Below are positions 35,732 to 45,468 of a DNA stretch of 64,000 nt, in pieces; the stretch's first letter is position 1; each line of letters opens with the position of its first letter. The DNA is from Aquimarina sp. Aq78 (GTDB lineage Bacteria; Bacteroidota; Bacteroidia; Flavobacteriales; Flavobacteriaceae). Below the pieces are notes generated by a model. It worked only from the letters and a program-made list of their open reading frames with translations, had not been told where the DNA came from and did no database searches. The stretch covers positions 372,001 through 436,000 of the forward strand of contig NZ_OMKA01000001.1 in assembly GCF_900299525.1 (NCBI RefSeq). Direction: 5' to 3'. The position numbers and the translations under genes are program-made.

Positions 35732-35985
35732 GATTTGTGTCTTTATAAAATTTGTTTGTACTATAGAGTTTCTTATGCATTAGCCCTCTATTTCTTTTAA
35801 ATTGCAATTTTATTCAAGAACAAAAGTATAAACAATCACAATAACTAAAAAGAGCTAAATAGCTATATATCAACAAGTTGAATAACTGTTTGTTTTATAG
35901 GTGAAAGATGGTGTACTATTGGGGTAAATAAACCCTTGGAATGATTCTTGATTATTTCTAACTTAGTAAAATTATAATTATCCCT

Positions 35986-36573
35986 ATGAGAACTTTTCTC
36001 TACATATTGATTAGTATTGTGTATATACAAGGATTTGGGCAAGATATCATTCCTAATGTTACGCAGTTACCAACCAGTCCGACTTCTGATTATGCATTAA
36101 TCAATGATTATCAAGGTATCGTTTTTGACAAAGAAAAGTCAAGAGTTTCTTTTGATTTTATCGAAGATAAAACTTCTGGTACGATTGCTGGATTAGATTT
36201 TAAGATTAATTTCAATCCTAAAGATCCGGAAAATGCAGCTTTTAAAGGTACTGCCCTTATTAATACACTAGACACTGATAATTTTTTACGTGATGGACAC
36301 TTAATGTGGGAAAAATTCTTCTATAGAAAAAAGTATCCAAAAATAAGCTTTGCAAGTACTGATGTTGTTTCTTTTGATACCAATACTTATAAGGTTATAG
36401 GTAATCTTACCATCAAAGGAATACAAAAAGAAGTGATTATCACATTCTCTCTAGATGATAAAAAATTATTGGGTAAAACAACTATTTATTCTAGTGATTT
36501 TGGTGTAAATATCCACGATGAGCGCGAAAAGAATAAATTAGATATACGGTTTTATTTTCCGATACTTCAATAA
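35986..36573 (+). CDS. YceI-family lipocalin-like protein
   Basis: A 195-residue protein with a signal peptide (LYILISIVYIQGFGQ, cleavage near residue 19). The mature part is the YceI fold: VFDKEKSRVSFDFIEDKTSG, IAGLDFKINFNPKDPENAAF, the FYRKKYPKISFAST segment, GNLTIKGIQKEVIITFSL and the final DIRFYFPIL. YceI proteins bind long-chain isoprenoids or other lipids in the periplasm. It is convergent with the M16 peptidase gene, with a shared hairpin terminator at 36574-36605. No operon partner is visible. Confidence 0.85.
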   Translation: MRTFLYILISIVYIQGFGQDIIPNVTQLPTSPTSDYALINDYQGIVFDKEKSRVSFDFIEDKTSGTIAGLDFKINFNPKDPENAAFKGTALINTLDTDNFLRDGHLMWEKFFYRKKYPKISFASTDVVSFDTNTYKVIGNLTIKGIQKEVIITFSLDDKKLLGKTTIYSSDFGVNIHDEREKNKLDIRFYFPILQ

Positions 36574-36605
36574 AGAAAGCAGCACTATTGTGCAGTACTG
36601 CTTCT
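36574..36605. terminator. Bidirectional terminator between convergent genes
   Basis: AAGCAGCACT and AGTACTGCTT pair with one mismatch around a short loop. It lies directly after the YceI stop and 28 bases from the M16 stop. Confidence 0.65.
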
Positions 36606-36633
36606 GTTTATCGGTATTCTTTGGTTTTTACTA

Positions 36634-39486
36634 CTATATCTTATTTCCGTTGATATCTAACTCGATAACAACTTTATTTAGTTTTTTAACCTCTTCTAAT
36701 TGAGAGGCTTTATCTCCTACTACAACATAAATCATTTTATTTTCTTCAATATGCTTAAATATAATCGATTTGAAATCTAATTCACTCATCCCTACAAGTT
36801 CTTTCTGATCATCTTCTATAAACGAAGCTGGTTTACTATATTTACTCATCTCTCTTAGAATACCTAGCTTATCATCTAATGCTTCATAATCCCTGGTACT
36901 CCCTTTTAAAATTTTATTCCTTGTGATCTCTGCATCATCTTCACTAAAACTTTCTCCATAAGAAGTTATCATTTCTTCTATAATCTTAAGTGATGGTAGT
37001 GTTGCATTAGCACGCACACTTGTTGCTACAAAAAATGGAGAGATATTTTTTTGTGCTCTAATTCCTGAATATGCCCCGTAGGTATATCCTTTTTGAATTC
37101 GTAATGTTTGAAACAACCTTCCGCTGGATCCACCTCCTAAAATCTCATTGGCATAATCCAGATTATTAAACTCAGGATTTGTTGCAGATAATGCTAATTT
37201 ACCAATAAATATGACTGATTGCTTAGATCCTGGAACATCTATAAAGTACAAATGATCAGTTTGATCCTTTTCTGTAATTTCTATTTTAGGAATTGCTACA
37301 CTTTCAGTATTCCAATTAGAAGCTAGTGATGATAACGTTTCTTTTACCTTACTCTTATTAATATTTCCTGCGATATGAAAAGTAGCATTTCGAGGAGATA
37401 GATTTTTATAATGTTTTTTAATATCATCCAAAGAGATATTTTCTGTTGTTTCTAATGTTCCAGAATTTGGGAGTCCTAAAATATTCTGGTTTCCATATAA
37501 TAATTTATTAAAATTAATCGAAGCAATCGCTTGGGGGCTAGCCTCTCTGCCTTTTAAATTGGTTTGTAGTGCTTGTTTTAAACGGGCATACTCTTTCTCA
37601 TCCCATCGTGGTTGTAATAGTATCTCTTCTATTAGAGCTACGGTATCTTCAAAGTTTTTAGCTAAGCAGGAAGCTCTCAAACGTATTTCCTCTGTTCCGC
37701 TAAAAATATCGATCGATGCCCCTAATAATCCTATAGCTTCTTCTAACTCTGCCGAAGTCTTTGTAGCCGTTCCTTCCATTAGCATACTGGTCATAAAACT
37801 AGAAATTCCTGATTTCTCTATTGGATCTAATAAGTGCCCACCCGGAATGGTTATGTCAAAGCTTATCAGTGGTAATTCGTTATTTTCTATACCGTACAGC
37901 TTCATTCCGTTTGACAATTCTCCTGTCCATACTTCTGGAGACTTAAATAATGGTAGTTCCCCAAAATCAGGCTCACTTCTATCATGTGTAGATGGTGTTT
38001 TTTCATATACTGCCTCTTCTCCCTGTTCTACTTCTTCGCTGGCAACATCTTTTTTCACCTCTTCTATCCATACTTTTGCTTTTTGAGCATCTGCAACAGC
38101 AAGATTTAATTGATTTTTTGGAACTACGCTGGTCATCACATAGTTTTTATCTTTGATATATTTGTTATAGACACGCATGATATCATCACGAGTAACCGCA
38201 TTAGTTAGTTTTGCAGTTTCTGAAATATAACCAGGATCTCCTTTAAACTCATTATCCTGAACCAACTGAAATGCTTTATTAAGTATGGTGCTAAATCCTT
38301 GATATAATTGAGTTTCGAGCTCGGCTTTGATTCTTTTAAGTTCATTGTCGGTAAATCCATCTTTCTCAAATCGAATCAACGCATTGTTTATTGCTATGTG
38401 TACACTATCTAAATCTTTACCAGCATTAGCACGTACTATAAATGAAAATTCACCAGCAATCTCGCTAGATCTTTGAAAACTACGTGGATTAGGCGCCAGT
38501 TTCTTTTCTTCGACAAGAACTTTATATAATGGTGATTTTTTACTTCCACTTAATAATTGCCCCAAAATATCCAGAGCATAAGTATCTTTATGATATTCTT
38601 CTACCGTAGGATATACAATTCGAAGTTCTGGAAGTTTAGCAAAATTATCTTCGAAGTATAAAGATTTACTATCTCCAAGAGTAACTGCCATTGGTTGTAA
38701 AGGAGCAACATCTGGTCCTTTTCTTATTTCTCCGAACCATTTTTTTACCAATTCTTTGGTTTTGGCGATATCAATATCCCCTGCGATTACTAATGAACCA
38801 TTACTAGCTCCATAGTATTGTGTATAAAATTCTTTTACATCATCTAAGGTTGCAGATTGTAAATCGGGAAGCGATCCAATGACTGTCCAACTATATGGAT
38901 GGCCTTCTGGATATAAATTTTTGCGAATAATTTCATCGGTATATCCATATGGGGCATTATCTACCCGCTGGCGTTTTTCATTTTTAACTACTTGCTTTTC
39001 TCTTTCTAAAGCAGCTTCGGTTACTGTATTAATCATATACCCAAAACGATCAGAGTCTATCCAAAGAATCTTTTCGAAAGCATCTTTTGGTACCACCTCA
39101 TAATATACGGTTCCGTCACTCCAGGTACCACCATTTCGTTGCCCTCCCCATTCTGGGATTAATTTTCGATTGGCTCCAACGGGAGTATTCTCTGAGTCAT
39201 TAAAAGACATATGTTCAAAGAAATGTGCAAACCCTGTTTTACCCGGTTTTTCACGATTAGATCCAACATGCATCATAGTCGCTACAGCCACAATAGGGTC
39301 ACTATCGTCTTTATGAAGAATTACCTCTAAACCATTATCAAGAGTAAATTTTTCATAATCAATTTTAAATTCTGTAGAATTATTGTCTGATATTTCCTCT
39401 TCTGTTGCTTTTTGTTCTGAATTTGAACAAGAATATAACATTCCGGATATAGCAATTAAGCTTAGAGTTTTTCTGAAAAATGACAT
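36634..39486 (-). CDS. M16-family zinc metallopeptidase lipoprotein
   Basis: A 950-residue protein with a lipoprotein signal (SGMLYSC, Cys20). Two tandem M16 halves are present: the first has the inverted zinc motif HxxEH (H88-FF-E91-H92 in GFAHFFEHMSF) with the downstream glutamate in EREKQVVKNE; the second half (from about residue 515) lacks a zinc site, as in most pitrilysin-like proteins, and supports the clam-shell chamber. Family members degrade short peptides in the periplasm. An acidic linker (EEVEQGEEAVYEKT) joins the halves. The gene is single, convergent with the YceI gene. Confidence 0.9.
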   Translation of the reverse strand: MSFFRKTLSLIAISGMLYSCSNSEQKATEEEISDNNSTEFKIDYEKFTLDNGLEVILHKDDSDPIVAVATMMHVGSNREKPGKTGFAHFFEHMSFNDSENTPVGANRKLIPEWGGQRNGGTWSDGTVYYEVVPKDAFEKILWIDSDRFGYMINTVTEAALEREKQVVKNEKRQRVDNAPYGYTDEIIRKNLYPEGHPYSWTVIGSLPDLQSATLDDVKEFYTQYYGASNGSLVIAGDIDIAKTKELVKKWFGEIRKGPDVAPLQPMAVTLGDSKSLYFEDNFAKLPELRIVYPTVEEYHKDTYALDILGQLLSGSKKSPLYKVLVEEKKLAPNPRSFQRSSEIAGEFSFIVRANAGKDLDSVHIAINNALIRFEKDGFTDNELKRIKAELETQLYQGFSTILNKAFQLVQDNEFKGDPGYISETAKLTNAVTRDDIMRVYNKYIKDKNYVMTSVVPKNQLNLAVADAQKAKVWIEEVKKDVASEEVEQGEEAVYEKTPSTHDRSEPDFGELPLFKSPEVWTGELSNGMKLYGIENNELPLISFDITIPGGHLLDPIEKSGISSFMTSMLMEGTATKTSAELEEAIGLLGASIDIFSGTEEIRLRASCLAKNFEDTVALIEEILLQPRWDEKEYARLKQALQTNLKGREASPQAIASINFNKLLYGNQNILGLPNSGTLETTENISLDDIKKHYKNLSPRNATFHIAGNINKSKVKETLSSLASNWNTESVAIPKIEITEKDQTDHLYFIDVPGSKQSVIFIGKLALSATNPEFNNLDYANEILGGGSSGRLFQTLRIQKGYTYGAYSGIRAQKNISPFFVATSVRANATLPSLKIIEEMITSYGESFSEDDAEITRNKILKGSTRDYEALDDKLGILREMSKYSKPASFIEDDQKELVGMSELDFKSIIFKHIEENKMIYVVVGDKASQLEEVKKLNKVVIELDINGNKI

Positions 39487-39601
39487 TTGTGTATAGTTAT
39501 TTGATTAATGAATAGCTTAGTTGATACTCAAAAATAAGAAAACGGTATTCAAGAATTTCTTAAAATGTTTATAAAACCGACAATATATCAACGACAAATT
39601 G

Positions 39602-40144
39602 TTAAACTGAAACGACAAATGCCGAGTATTTTCCGTGATGTGTTATAGATATTGGTAATTGCATTGTTGTTTGGTTGATATTTACTATCGGGATTCCGTT
39701 ACTATCTTTGGTTAAACAAATCAGAGAAGCATCTACATTTAGCTTTCTGATAATAGTTTCTTTTAATTTGGAGCGTATATTCATTGGTTTATCATATACC
39801 GAAGAGCGATAATCTATATCAGACCCCATAGCAATGGTATATACATATTCATTTTGGGTTTCAGTAACCGTTTTATAACTGTAATTATCCACATAGACCT
39901 CTCCTTTTGGTGTACATCTAAAACTTTGGGGATTGTATCTGCTAGGAAGGTTAAATCGCCTTTGGTGAGCTTTATATGCCGCCTCTTTCATGCTCCAAAA
40001 TTTCCAGATCAATAATTCTATCTTTTCTGAAGCTAAAATATACTGCTGTTCCCGAATTGTAAATATTTTTTGAACCCATCCTCTTCTCTGCCAATCACTC
40101 TGTGTATTGGCTAATTGAAGGTCTACAATATCATTACCAATCAT
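39602..40144 (-). CDS. 4'-phosphopantetheinyl transferase of the polyketide operon
   Basis: A 180-residue Sfp/AcpS-type enzyme that moves phosphopantetheine from CoA to the serine of an acyl carrier protein. Magnesium-binding residues are D5 and D8 in MIGNDIVDLQ; the second motif is W50-S-M-K-E-A-A-Y-K58 (WSMKEAAYKAH). It is the last gene of the ten-gene operon and overlaps the carrier-protein gene by 4 bases (ATGA), which marks the carrier protein as its dedicated substrate. Length is between that of AcpS (about 125) and Sfp (about 225). Confidence 0.9.
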   Translation of the reverse strand: MIGNDIVDLQLANTQSDWQRRGWVQKIFTIREQQYILASEKIELLIWKFWSMKEAAYKAHQRRFNLPSRYNPQSFRCTPKGEVYVDNYSYKTVTETQNEYVYTIAMGSDIDYRSSVYDKPMNIRSKLKETIIRKLNVDASLICLTKDSNGIPIVNINQTTMQLPISITHHGKYSAFVVSV

Positions 40145-40395
40145 TTGGAAGCTAATTTATCTTCTATAACGGCTATTGAAGCTTTAATAGTTAACATCTT
40201 CTCCATAGATTCATTATCAATCTCAATATCGAATTCATCTTCAACATCAAGTACTACATCTACCAGATTCGCAGAATTAATTTCCAGATCTTTTATAAAA
40301 TCAGTGTTTTCGGTAAGGGTATTAAGTCCTTCTTCATTTTGCACATACGGAGTAATGATTGTTTTTAATTTAGAAAGTAATTCTTCTTTTGTCAT
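40141..40395 (-). CDS. Acyl carrier protein of the polyketide operon
   Basis: An 84-residue carrier protein of the four-helix type. The phosphopantetheine attachment serine is S41 in DLEINSANLVDVVLDVEDEF; the usual DSL is NSA here, so it diverges from housekeeping AcpP, in which the sequence is DSLD. The acidic helix II surface (DVVLDVEDEFDIEI) is intact. It sits between the ketosynthase gene (41 bases away) and the transferase gene, with which it overlaps. It probably carries the starter fatty acyl chain that is handed to the type III synthase. Confidence 0.9.
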   Translation of the reverse strand: MTKEELLSKLKTIITPYVQNEEGLNTLTENTDFIKDLEINSANLVDVVLDVEDEFDIEIDNESMEKMLTIKASIAVIEDKLASK

Positions 40396-40436
40396 AATCT
40401 AATTTGAGTTGATTCAATACTTATTTTAATACTATT

Positions 40437-41711
40437 TTATGTGTATTTCTTAAAGATAACGCAAGCGTTTACATCTCCAAATCCAAAACTAGCTTTTGCT
40501 ATAATCTTGGGAGAATAGTCAAATGTTTTGGTAGGAATTCGATCTCTGGATACTAAATTTTCTATTTCGGGGTGTAAATCTTCACAATTTATATTCCCAA
40601 AGATGAAGTCCTCTTTTAATTGCAATACAGTTGCTACGCTTTCTATACTACCAGAAGCCGCCAGGCAATGCCCTACCATACTCTTAAGTGAATTGATATA
40701 CGGAAAATCCTGTCCCTTTCGTCCTAAGGCACTACGCCAATTTTGTATTTCGACACTATCCATCGTTGTGGCAGTCAAATGACCATTGATGGCATCGATT
40801 TCTTTTGGATCTATTTCTGCATTGGTTACCGCTTTACGAATACAATGTTGCACTGCTTCGCTATTAGGAGCTGTCATACTCCCTCCTTTACGTTGTCCGC
40901 CACTATTTACATGCCCACCCAAAATTTCTGCATAAATTGTAGCTCCTCTTTTTTGAGCACTATCCAGGCTTTCGATAACCAAAGCCCCTGCTCCACTCCC
41001 AGGAACAAAACCACTAGCTGTAGCACTCATAGGGCGCGAAGCACTGGTAGGATCTTCATTATACTTATATGGAAGGATACGCATAGCATCAAAACCTCCC
41101 CATACATAAGGCCCACTATCACTTGTACTACCAGCCAAAATGATTTCTGCTTTACCATCGCTTATTCGATCATAAGCCATCAAAATAGCTTCGGTACCTG
41201 TACTACAAGCCGAAGAATTAGTGGTAACCACATTTCCGCATCCCAACATACCTCCTAAAAAAGCACTTATACCACTGGCCATAGTTTGAACAACTGTGGT
41301 ACTACCCAACCTTCTTACTTTACCTTCGTCTACTTTATAAATGGCTTCTCGAAATTTATCTACACCCAATATTCCGGTTCCAAAAATAACACCAGCATCC
41401 CAAAGTGGTGTTTCAGAATCATTGATAGGTAACTTGGAATCTTTCCAAGCATCAATCCCAGCAATAACTCCATATTCCATACCAGAAGCATTTAATCCTC
41501 GCAGTTGAATAGAATTAAAGTAATCATTTAAGTAATCTTTATTATATATTGGAAAACCAGCTATTTGACATGAGAAATTAAGATGATTTAATTTATCTAT
41601 ATACTGTATACCACTTACTCCATCACGAACATGTTTTTCAAAAATTGAAACGTTCGTTCCATTTGGAGCAACTACACCTAAACCTGTTATAACTACACGC
41701 CTTCTATTCAT
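40437..41711 (-). CDS. Beta-ketoacyl-ACP synthase (FabF-like) of the polyketide operon
   Basis: A 424-residue condensing enzyme. The catalytic triad is C169 in TTNSACSTGTEA, H311 in AINGHLTATTMD and H348 in KSMVGHCLAASG. The C-H-H set means it can extend acyl chains by decarboxylative condensation. The gene overlaps the hydrolase gene upstream by 8 bases. Being in one operon with a carrier protein, dehydratase and reductase, it likely builds an operon-specific acyl starter; which chain length is made cannot be told. Confidence 0.88.
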   Translation of the reverse strand: MNRRRVVITGLGVVAPNGTNVSIFEKHVRDGVSGIQYIDKLNHLNFSCQIAGFPIYNKDYLNDYFNSIQLRGLNASGMEYGVIAGIDAWKDSKLPINDSETPLWDAGVIFGTGILGVDKFREAIYKVDEGKVRRLGSTTVVQTMASGISAFLGGMLGCGNVVTTNSSACSTGTEAILMAYDRISDGKAEIILAGSTSDSGPYVWGGFDAMRILPYKYNEDPTSASRPMSATASGFVPGSGAGALVIESLDSAQKRGATIYAEILGGHVNSGGQRKGGSMTAPNSEAVQHCIRKAVTNAEIDPKEIDAINGHLTATTMDSVEIQNWRSALGRKGQDFPYINSLKSMVGHCLAASGSIESVATVLQLKEDFIFGNINCEDLHPEIENLVSRDRIPTKTFDYSPKIIAKASFGFGDVNACVIFKKYT

Positions 41712-42603
41712 TATTTATAGCTGAGTTAATAATCGATACTATTTTCTTTATAGCAATTTTAGCTTCAGATAGTATAGGTAGTATTGGCCATATATGTGGC
41801 ATTCCTTTTCCTTTAACAACTTCTATTTTACCTTGTGCCTCTTTTATTTTATCTATTAGCACCTCATGATCCGGACTACATATGTCGTTTGTAGCAGTAA
41901 ACAGGTGTACTGGTGGAAAATTATCAAAATCACCGTATACGGGGGAAATTATCTGATCTTTTAGCGAAGATTGACCCGCACACATCTTCTTTGCAGATTT
42001 CACTCCTTTCACACTAAGAATAGGATCTGTCAAATCAATTTCCTTAATTTTTGGGTTTGTTAAGCTGGCATCCACTATTGGTGTAATTGCTATTAACCTA
42101 TTCGGAAGTTTATGCTCTTCTTTTAGCAATCGCTGTGTAAGAGTCATAATCAAATTTCCTCCTACAGAATCACCTATTAAAATAATTTTAGAAGGACCGT
42201 ATGCTTTCGCTGCCTCCAGGTATACCTGATACACGCTTTCTGTTGTCGTTTTAATAGTGTTTTCTGGCGCTTTTGGATAATCTACCATCCAGGCACGAGA
42301 ATGTGCTTGTTTTGCAATTTTAGCGATTGCTATCCAGTTTTCCCGAGTCGGACCATAAATAAAAGCTCCACCATGACAATACAACAATAAGAAATCTGTA
42401 TTAGCATCCTTTGGAACAATACTAGTCACTCTACTACCATATATCTCTTTAGTTTCAAATGCACTACCCAACAAAAGCTTTGTGTTTGGAGTGTGTACGT
42501 CTTGTTTTCTTTTTTTGTGATAATCAATAGGGGCTTTAGACCAGGATTGCTTTTCTCCTTTCAGCCTAAGAACTAATTTTACTAACGAATACCCTATACT
42601 CAT
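41704..42603 (-). CDS. Alpha/beta hydrolase (HSL-like) of the polyketide operon
   Basis: A 299-residue alpha/beta hydrolase of the hormone-sensitive-lipase group. The oxyanion-hole motif is HGGA at 77-80 (YCHGGAFIYG, family consensus HGGG), and the nucleophile is S146 in GDSVGGN. The acid and base are likely in FTATNDICSPD and GMPHIWP. No signal peptide is seen. Such an enzyme could release or hydrolyse the product, or work on an ester intermediate. It lies 9 bases after the dehydratase gene. Confidence 0.82.
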   Translation of the reverse strand: MSIGYSLVKLVLRLKGEKQSWSKAPIDYHKKRKQDVHTPNTKLLLGSAFETKEIYGSRVTSIVPKDANTDFLLLYCHGGAFIYGPTRENWIAIAKIAKQAHSRAWMVDYPKAPENTIKTTTESVYQVYLEAAKAYGPSKIILIGDSVGGNLIMTLTQRLLKEEHKLPNRLIAITPIVDASLTNPKIKEIDLTDPILSVKGVKSAKKMCAGQSSLKDQIISPVYGDFDNFPPVHLFTATNDICSPDHEVLIDKIKEAQGKIEVVKGKGMPHIWPILPILSEAKIAIKKIVSIINSAINNE

Positions 42604-42612
42604 CTCTTTATT

Positions 42613-43050
42613 TTATTTTCTAAAAGCCACTCCCGCTACAATACCTTTAGCAACCAATACATCCTTAGAATTATACATTGCTACTTTACATTTTAACTTA
42701 TTAAACCTAAAATATTCTTTATTAGCAATTACAGTCACTTTCTCTTCAGGATAAACGGGTTTATAAAAATTAATGTCACTACTGGTCATTGCTACTCCAA
42801 AATCAGCTTCAACCCACTCCCCTTTTAAAAGATAAATCCCAAAACATGCCATCCCGATTTGTGCCATACATTCGGTAAGTATCACTCCGGGTGTGATAGG
42901 ATTATCTTTAAAATGTCCTGCGTAGAAATATTCATCCTTTAGAAACGTATAGCTTCCTTTGATATGATCATCGTCAATTTCCAGAATTTCATCTACAAAC
43001 AAAAATGGTTTGCTATAGGGTAATTCTTGTATAATATCTTCTGTAACCAA
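42613..43050 (-). CDS. FabZ-like hotdog 3-hydroxyacyl-ACP dehydratase
   Basis: A 145-residue single hotdog-fold protein. The catalytic pair is H46 in YAGHFKDNPITPG and E60 in GVILTECMAQIG, matching the FabZ His/Glu arrangement. It would remove water from a 3-hydroxyacyl-ACP made after condensation and reduction by the operon's other enzymes. It lies between the alpha/beta hydrolase and the small lipoprotein, with gaps of 9 and 12 bases. No ketoreductase gene is present beside it, unless the SDR serves that step. Confidence 0.85.
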   Translation of the reverse strand: MVTEDIIQELPYSKPFLFVDEILEIDDDHIKGSYTFLKDEYFYAGHFKDNPITPGVILTECMAQIGMACFGIYLLKGEWVEADFGVAMTSSDINFYKPVYPEEKVTVIANKEYFRFNKLKCKVAMYNSKDVLVAKGIVAGVAFRK

Positions 43051-43062
43051 AATTAAAAGAGT

Positions 43063-43542
43063 TTAAAATGCGCATCCATCCGGAAGCGGTTGTTTTGTTT
43101 CTAAATCATTAGCGAATTCACTATCTAATGTACTTTCTGTAAATCCTTCGCCTACACTACCTTTAAACACTTTATTGCCGTATTTACTTGTATTCATATG
43201 TGCACGCACATACACTATTTGATCTTTTTTAATAGGAACCGGCCCGCCTGATCGCACAAAAGGCTGCTCACCCACATGGCTATGCCCTAAAATTCTCCTA
43301 TAAAGCAATTCTCCATCTTCAGAAATAACTTCCCACCAATCTGCATATTGATTACACCCTGTATCCGGACTCTTGATACCAACACTAAAGGAGTAGCTAC
43401 CTTCTTCTCCGCTAATAGAAACACTACTGATTTCTGCTTTATCTCCTGTATTATTAGTGTTATTTTCTATTGTTCCATTATCCTCTTTACAAGACATAAT
43501 GTAGAGTACCAGAGGCAAGCATAGAATTACTATATTTTTCAT
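43063..43542 (-). CDS. Small lipoprotein embedded in the polyketide operon
   Basis: A 159-residue lipoprotein (signal VLYIMSC, Cys17) with a Thr/Asn-rich linker and a beta-rich domain of about 115 residues (SISGEEGSYSFSVGIKSPDT, later DQIVYVRAHMNTSKYGNK). It has four or so cysteines. No family is recognised. It is not an obvious enzyme and might bind the hydrophobic product at the membrane. It lies tightly between the SDR gene (10 bases) and the dehydratase gene (12 bases), so it is clearly part of the operon. Confidence 0.8.
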   Translation of the reverse strand: MKNIVILCLPLVLYIMSCKEDNGTIENNTNNTGDKAEISSVSISGEEGSYSFSVGIKSPDTGCNQYADWWEVISEDGELLYRRILGHSHVGEQPFVRSGGPVPIKKDQIVYVRAHMNTSKYGNKVFKGSVGEGFTESTLDSEFANDLETKQPLPDGCAF

Positions 43543-43552
43543 TTTATTTATT

Positions 43553-44353
43553 TTAGTTTAAATGTTCGCCTCCATTCACAGGTATGATACAACCATTGAT
43601 CCAGGAAGCTTCATCTTTACATAACAGGTATACCACATTAGCCACATCTTCTGGTGTCGTAATTCGATTAAACGGATTGCGTTGCTGGCTATGAGCTATA
43701 ATTTGCTCATGACCGGGGATCATTCGTAAAGATTGGGTGTCGACTGCCCCAGGTTGCAGGCAATTAGCTTTAATACCATAAGGAGCAAACTCTAGTGCTA
43801 TACTTCTGGTAATCGCTTCGAGAGCTACTTTGGCTGCAGAAACAGCTGCATAATTTTTCCAGGCCTTGGTATTTCCTTCACTGGTAAAAGAAATAATTCT
43901 TGTGTCCTCTGCAAACAATGTTGCTTTAAAAATCGATGTAACCCAATCATAAAGACTAATTGCCATAGCATCAATTGTTAAATGAAAATCATCATTCTTC
44001 AATACATGTTCGGCATCTATCATAGGCTTTAGATTTCCTTTTGCAACGCTATGCACTACTGTTTTTATTCGTCCTTGATCTATGGCATTTTTTATTTCAG
44101 CAATAACCTCTATTCGTTTTTCTGGTTTCAAAAGATCTATATTAAAGGAAAAAAAACCAACTCCTGTTTCTCTTATTGTTTCAAAATCAGCTTCAATATG
44201 ATTCATTTCACTTTTACGATTGCGATGTACAATGATAATATTCATGCCATGTAAAGCTAGTTTTTTGGCAGAGGCTAATCCCAAACCACTACTACCACCC
44301 ATGATGAGTGCCCATTCATTTTTATCTATAAAATCTTTATTCACACGTTTCAT
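43553..44353 (-). CDS. SDR-type reductase, enoyl-ACP-reductase-like
   Basis: A 266-residue short-chain dehydrogenase with a Rossmann fold. The nucleotide-binding motif GGSSGLG is at 19-25; the catalytic tyrosine and lysine are Y168 and K175 (NYAAVSAAKVALEA). The Y-x6-K spacing is that of FabI/FabL enoyl-ACP reductases rather than the Y-x3-K of ketoreductases. The C-terminus (PFNRITTPEDVANVVYLL, later NGGEHLN) resembles FabL/FabI. It would reduce an enoyl intermediate in the operon-specific acyl pathway. Confidence 0.85.
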   Translation of the reverse strand: MKRVNKDFIDKNEWALIMGGSSGLGLASAKKLALHGMNIIIVHRNRKSEMNHIEADFETIRETGVGFFSFNIDLLKPEKRIEVIAEIKNAIDQGRIKTVVHSVAKGNLKPMIDAEHVLKNDDFHLTIDAMAISLYDWVTSIFKATLFAEDTRIISFTSEGNTKAWKNYAAVSAAKVALEAITRSIALEFAPYGIKANCLQPGAVDTQSLRMIPGHEQIIAHSQQRNPFNRITTPEDVANVVYLLCKDEASWINGCIIPVNGGEHLN

Positions 44354-44395
44354 TTAAAAAAGTTTCGCCTTCTCGGAAATGAAAAATAGTCTTTT

Positions 44396-45448
44396 TTACC
44401 ATTCCAGCAATATTCTTTGCGCAGAAAATCCTGGCCCAAAACTAAGCATAAGTCCTATTTCTCCTGGTGCCGGGTTTTGCTCTATGAATCGTTCTAACAC
44501 ATACAACACAGTGGCGCTACTCATATTACCGTATTCCATCAGAACAGCTTTTGTATCCTCTATATTCTTTCCTAAATGTCCAAAAAGTTCTTCTACGGTT
44601 TGTACTATCTTTTTTCCACCGGGATGAAAAATAAGATGATCTACCTCTTCAATAGTCTTGTCATATTTTGCAAGGAAAGGATGGATGACATTAGGGAAAT
44701 GGGCTGCAATGGTCTCCGGCACTTTAGGATCTAATATCATTTGTAAGCCTCCGTTAGTTAGTTTAAAGCCCATCATTGTTGTTGCATCATAAAAATGATA
44801 CATTTCGTCTCCTATAATTTTTGGACCTATAGCACCTTCTTCAGATGATAATAATGTACACGCCGCTCCATCACCAAAAATAGCAGCACTTACCATATTA
44901 GTCATACTGTAGTCATCTAGCTGAAATGTAGCTGTAGGTGACTCTATAGCAATTACTGCTGCTCTCTTTCCTGGATTGGCCTGCAGAAAGTTTCTTGCAT
45001 AAATAATCCCCGAAACACCTGCTGCACATCCCATTTCTGTAACAGGTAATCTCACAATATCTTGTTTGAGATTAAGATCATTAATAATAAATGCATCAAT
45101 AGAGGGAATCATAATACCAGTGCAGCTTACAGTAATGATGTAATCCAGAGATTTAGGATTCCAATCGGCTTTTTCTAATGCTTTTTTTAAGACAGAGGTT
45201 CCTAATTTCTTTACTTCTCGGATATAGATATCGTTTTTCTCCTCAAAAGAAGTTGCCGAAAACACTTCTTCGATACTCATGATCCCATAACGTCGATCTA
45301 CTGCAGCATTTTCAAAGATCTTAATCACTTTACGTTTGAAACGATCATTCTGATCTGATAACCATTGAGAAACAAAAGGTAATATCTCTTTTGTCTCTCG
45401 CATATACTGCGGGAGTTGCTTGGTTACAGCAGTTATTTTTACACTCAA
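44396..45448 (-). CDS. Type III polyketide synthase (chalcone/stilbene synthase-like)
   Basis: A 350-residue homodimeric condensing enzyme. The catalytic triad is C141 (EMGCAAGVSGI), H275 (LIFHPGGKKIVQT) and N308 (EYGNMSSATVLY), all intact. These enzymes take an acyl starter and add malonyl units to give pyrones, resorcinols or phloroglucinols. Here an operon-encoded carrier protein, ketosynthase, dehydratase and reductase suggest a fatty-acyl starter, and the next two genes (methyltransferase, flavoprotein) suggest tailoring. This is comparable to the Streptomyces srsABC phenolic-lipid operon, which pairs a type III synthase with a methyltransferase and flavoprotein. The exact product is unknown. 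Confidence 0.9.
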   Translation of the reverse strand: MSVKITAVTKQLPQYMRETKEILPFVSQWLSDQNDRFKRKVIKIFENAAVDRRYGIMSIEEVFSATSFEEKNDIYIREVKKLGTSVLKKALEKADWNPKSLDYIITVSCTGIMIPSIDAFIINDLNLKQDIVRLPVTEMGCAAGVSGIIYARNFLQANPGKRAAVIAIESPTATFQLDDYSMTNMVSAAIFGDGAACTLLSSEEGAIGPKIIGDEMYHFYDATTMMGFKLTNGGLQMILDPKVPETIAAHFPNVIHPFLAKYDKTIEEVDHLIFHPGGKKIVQTVEELFGHLGKNIEDTKAVLMEYGNMSSATVLYVLERFIEQNPAPGEIGLMLSFGPGFSAQRILLEW

Positions 45449-45468
45449 ATTATCTTACTTTTTTAATT

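Noticed and set aside
37559..38086. 175-codon plus-strand frame inside the M16 peptidase
   Set aside because: It is fully antisense to a clear M16 protein and shows the low-complexity Ser/Ile pattern expected of a shadow frame.
40743..41258. 171-codon plus-strand frame inside the ketosynthase gene
   Set aside because: Antisense shadow of an intact ketosynthase with all catalytic residues in place.
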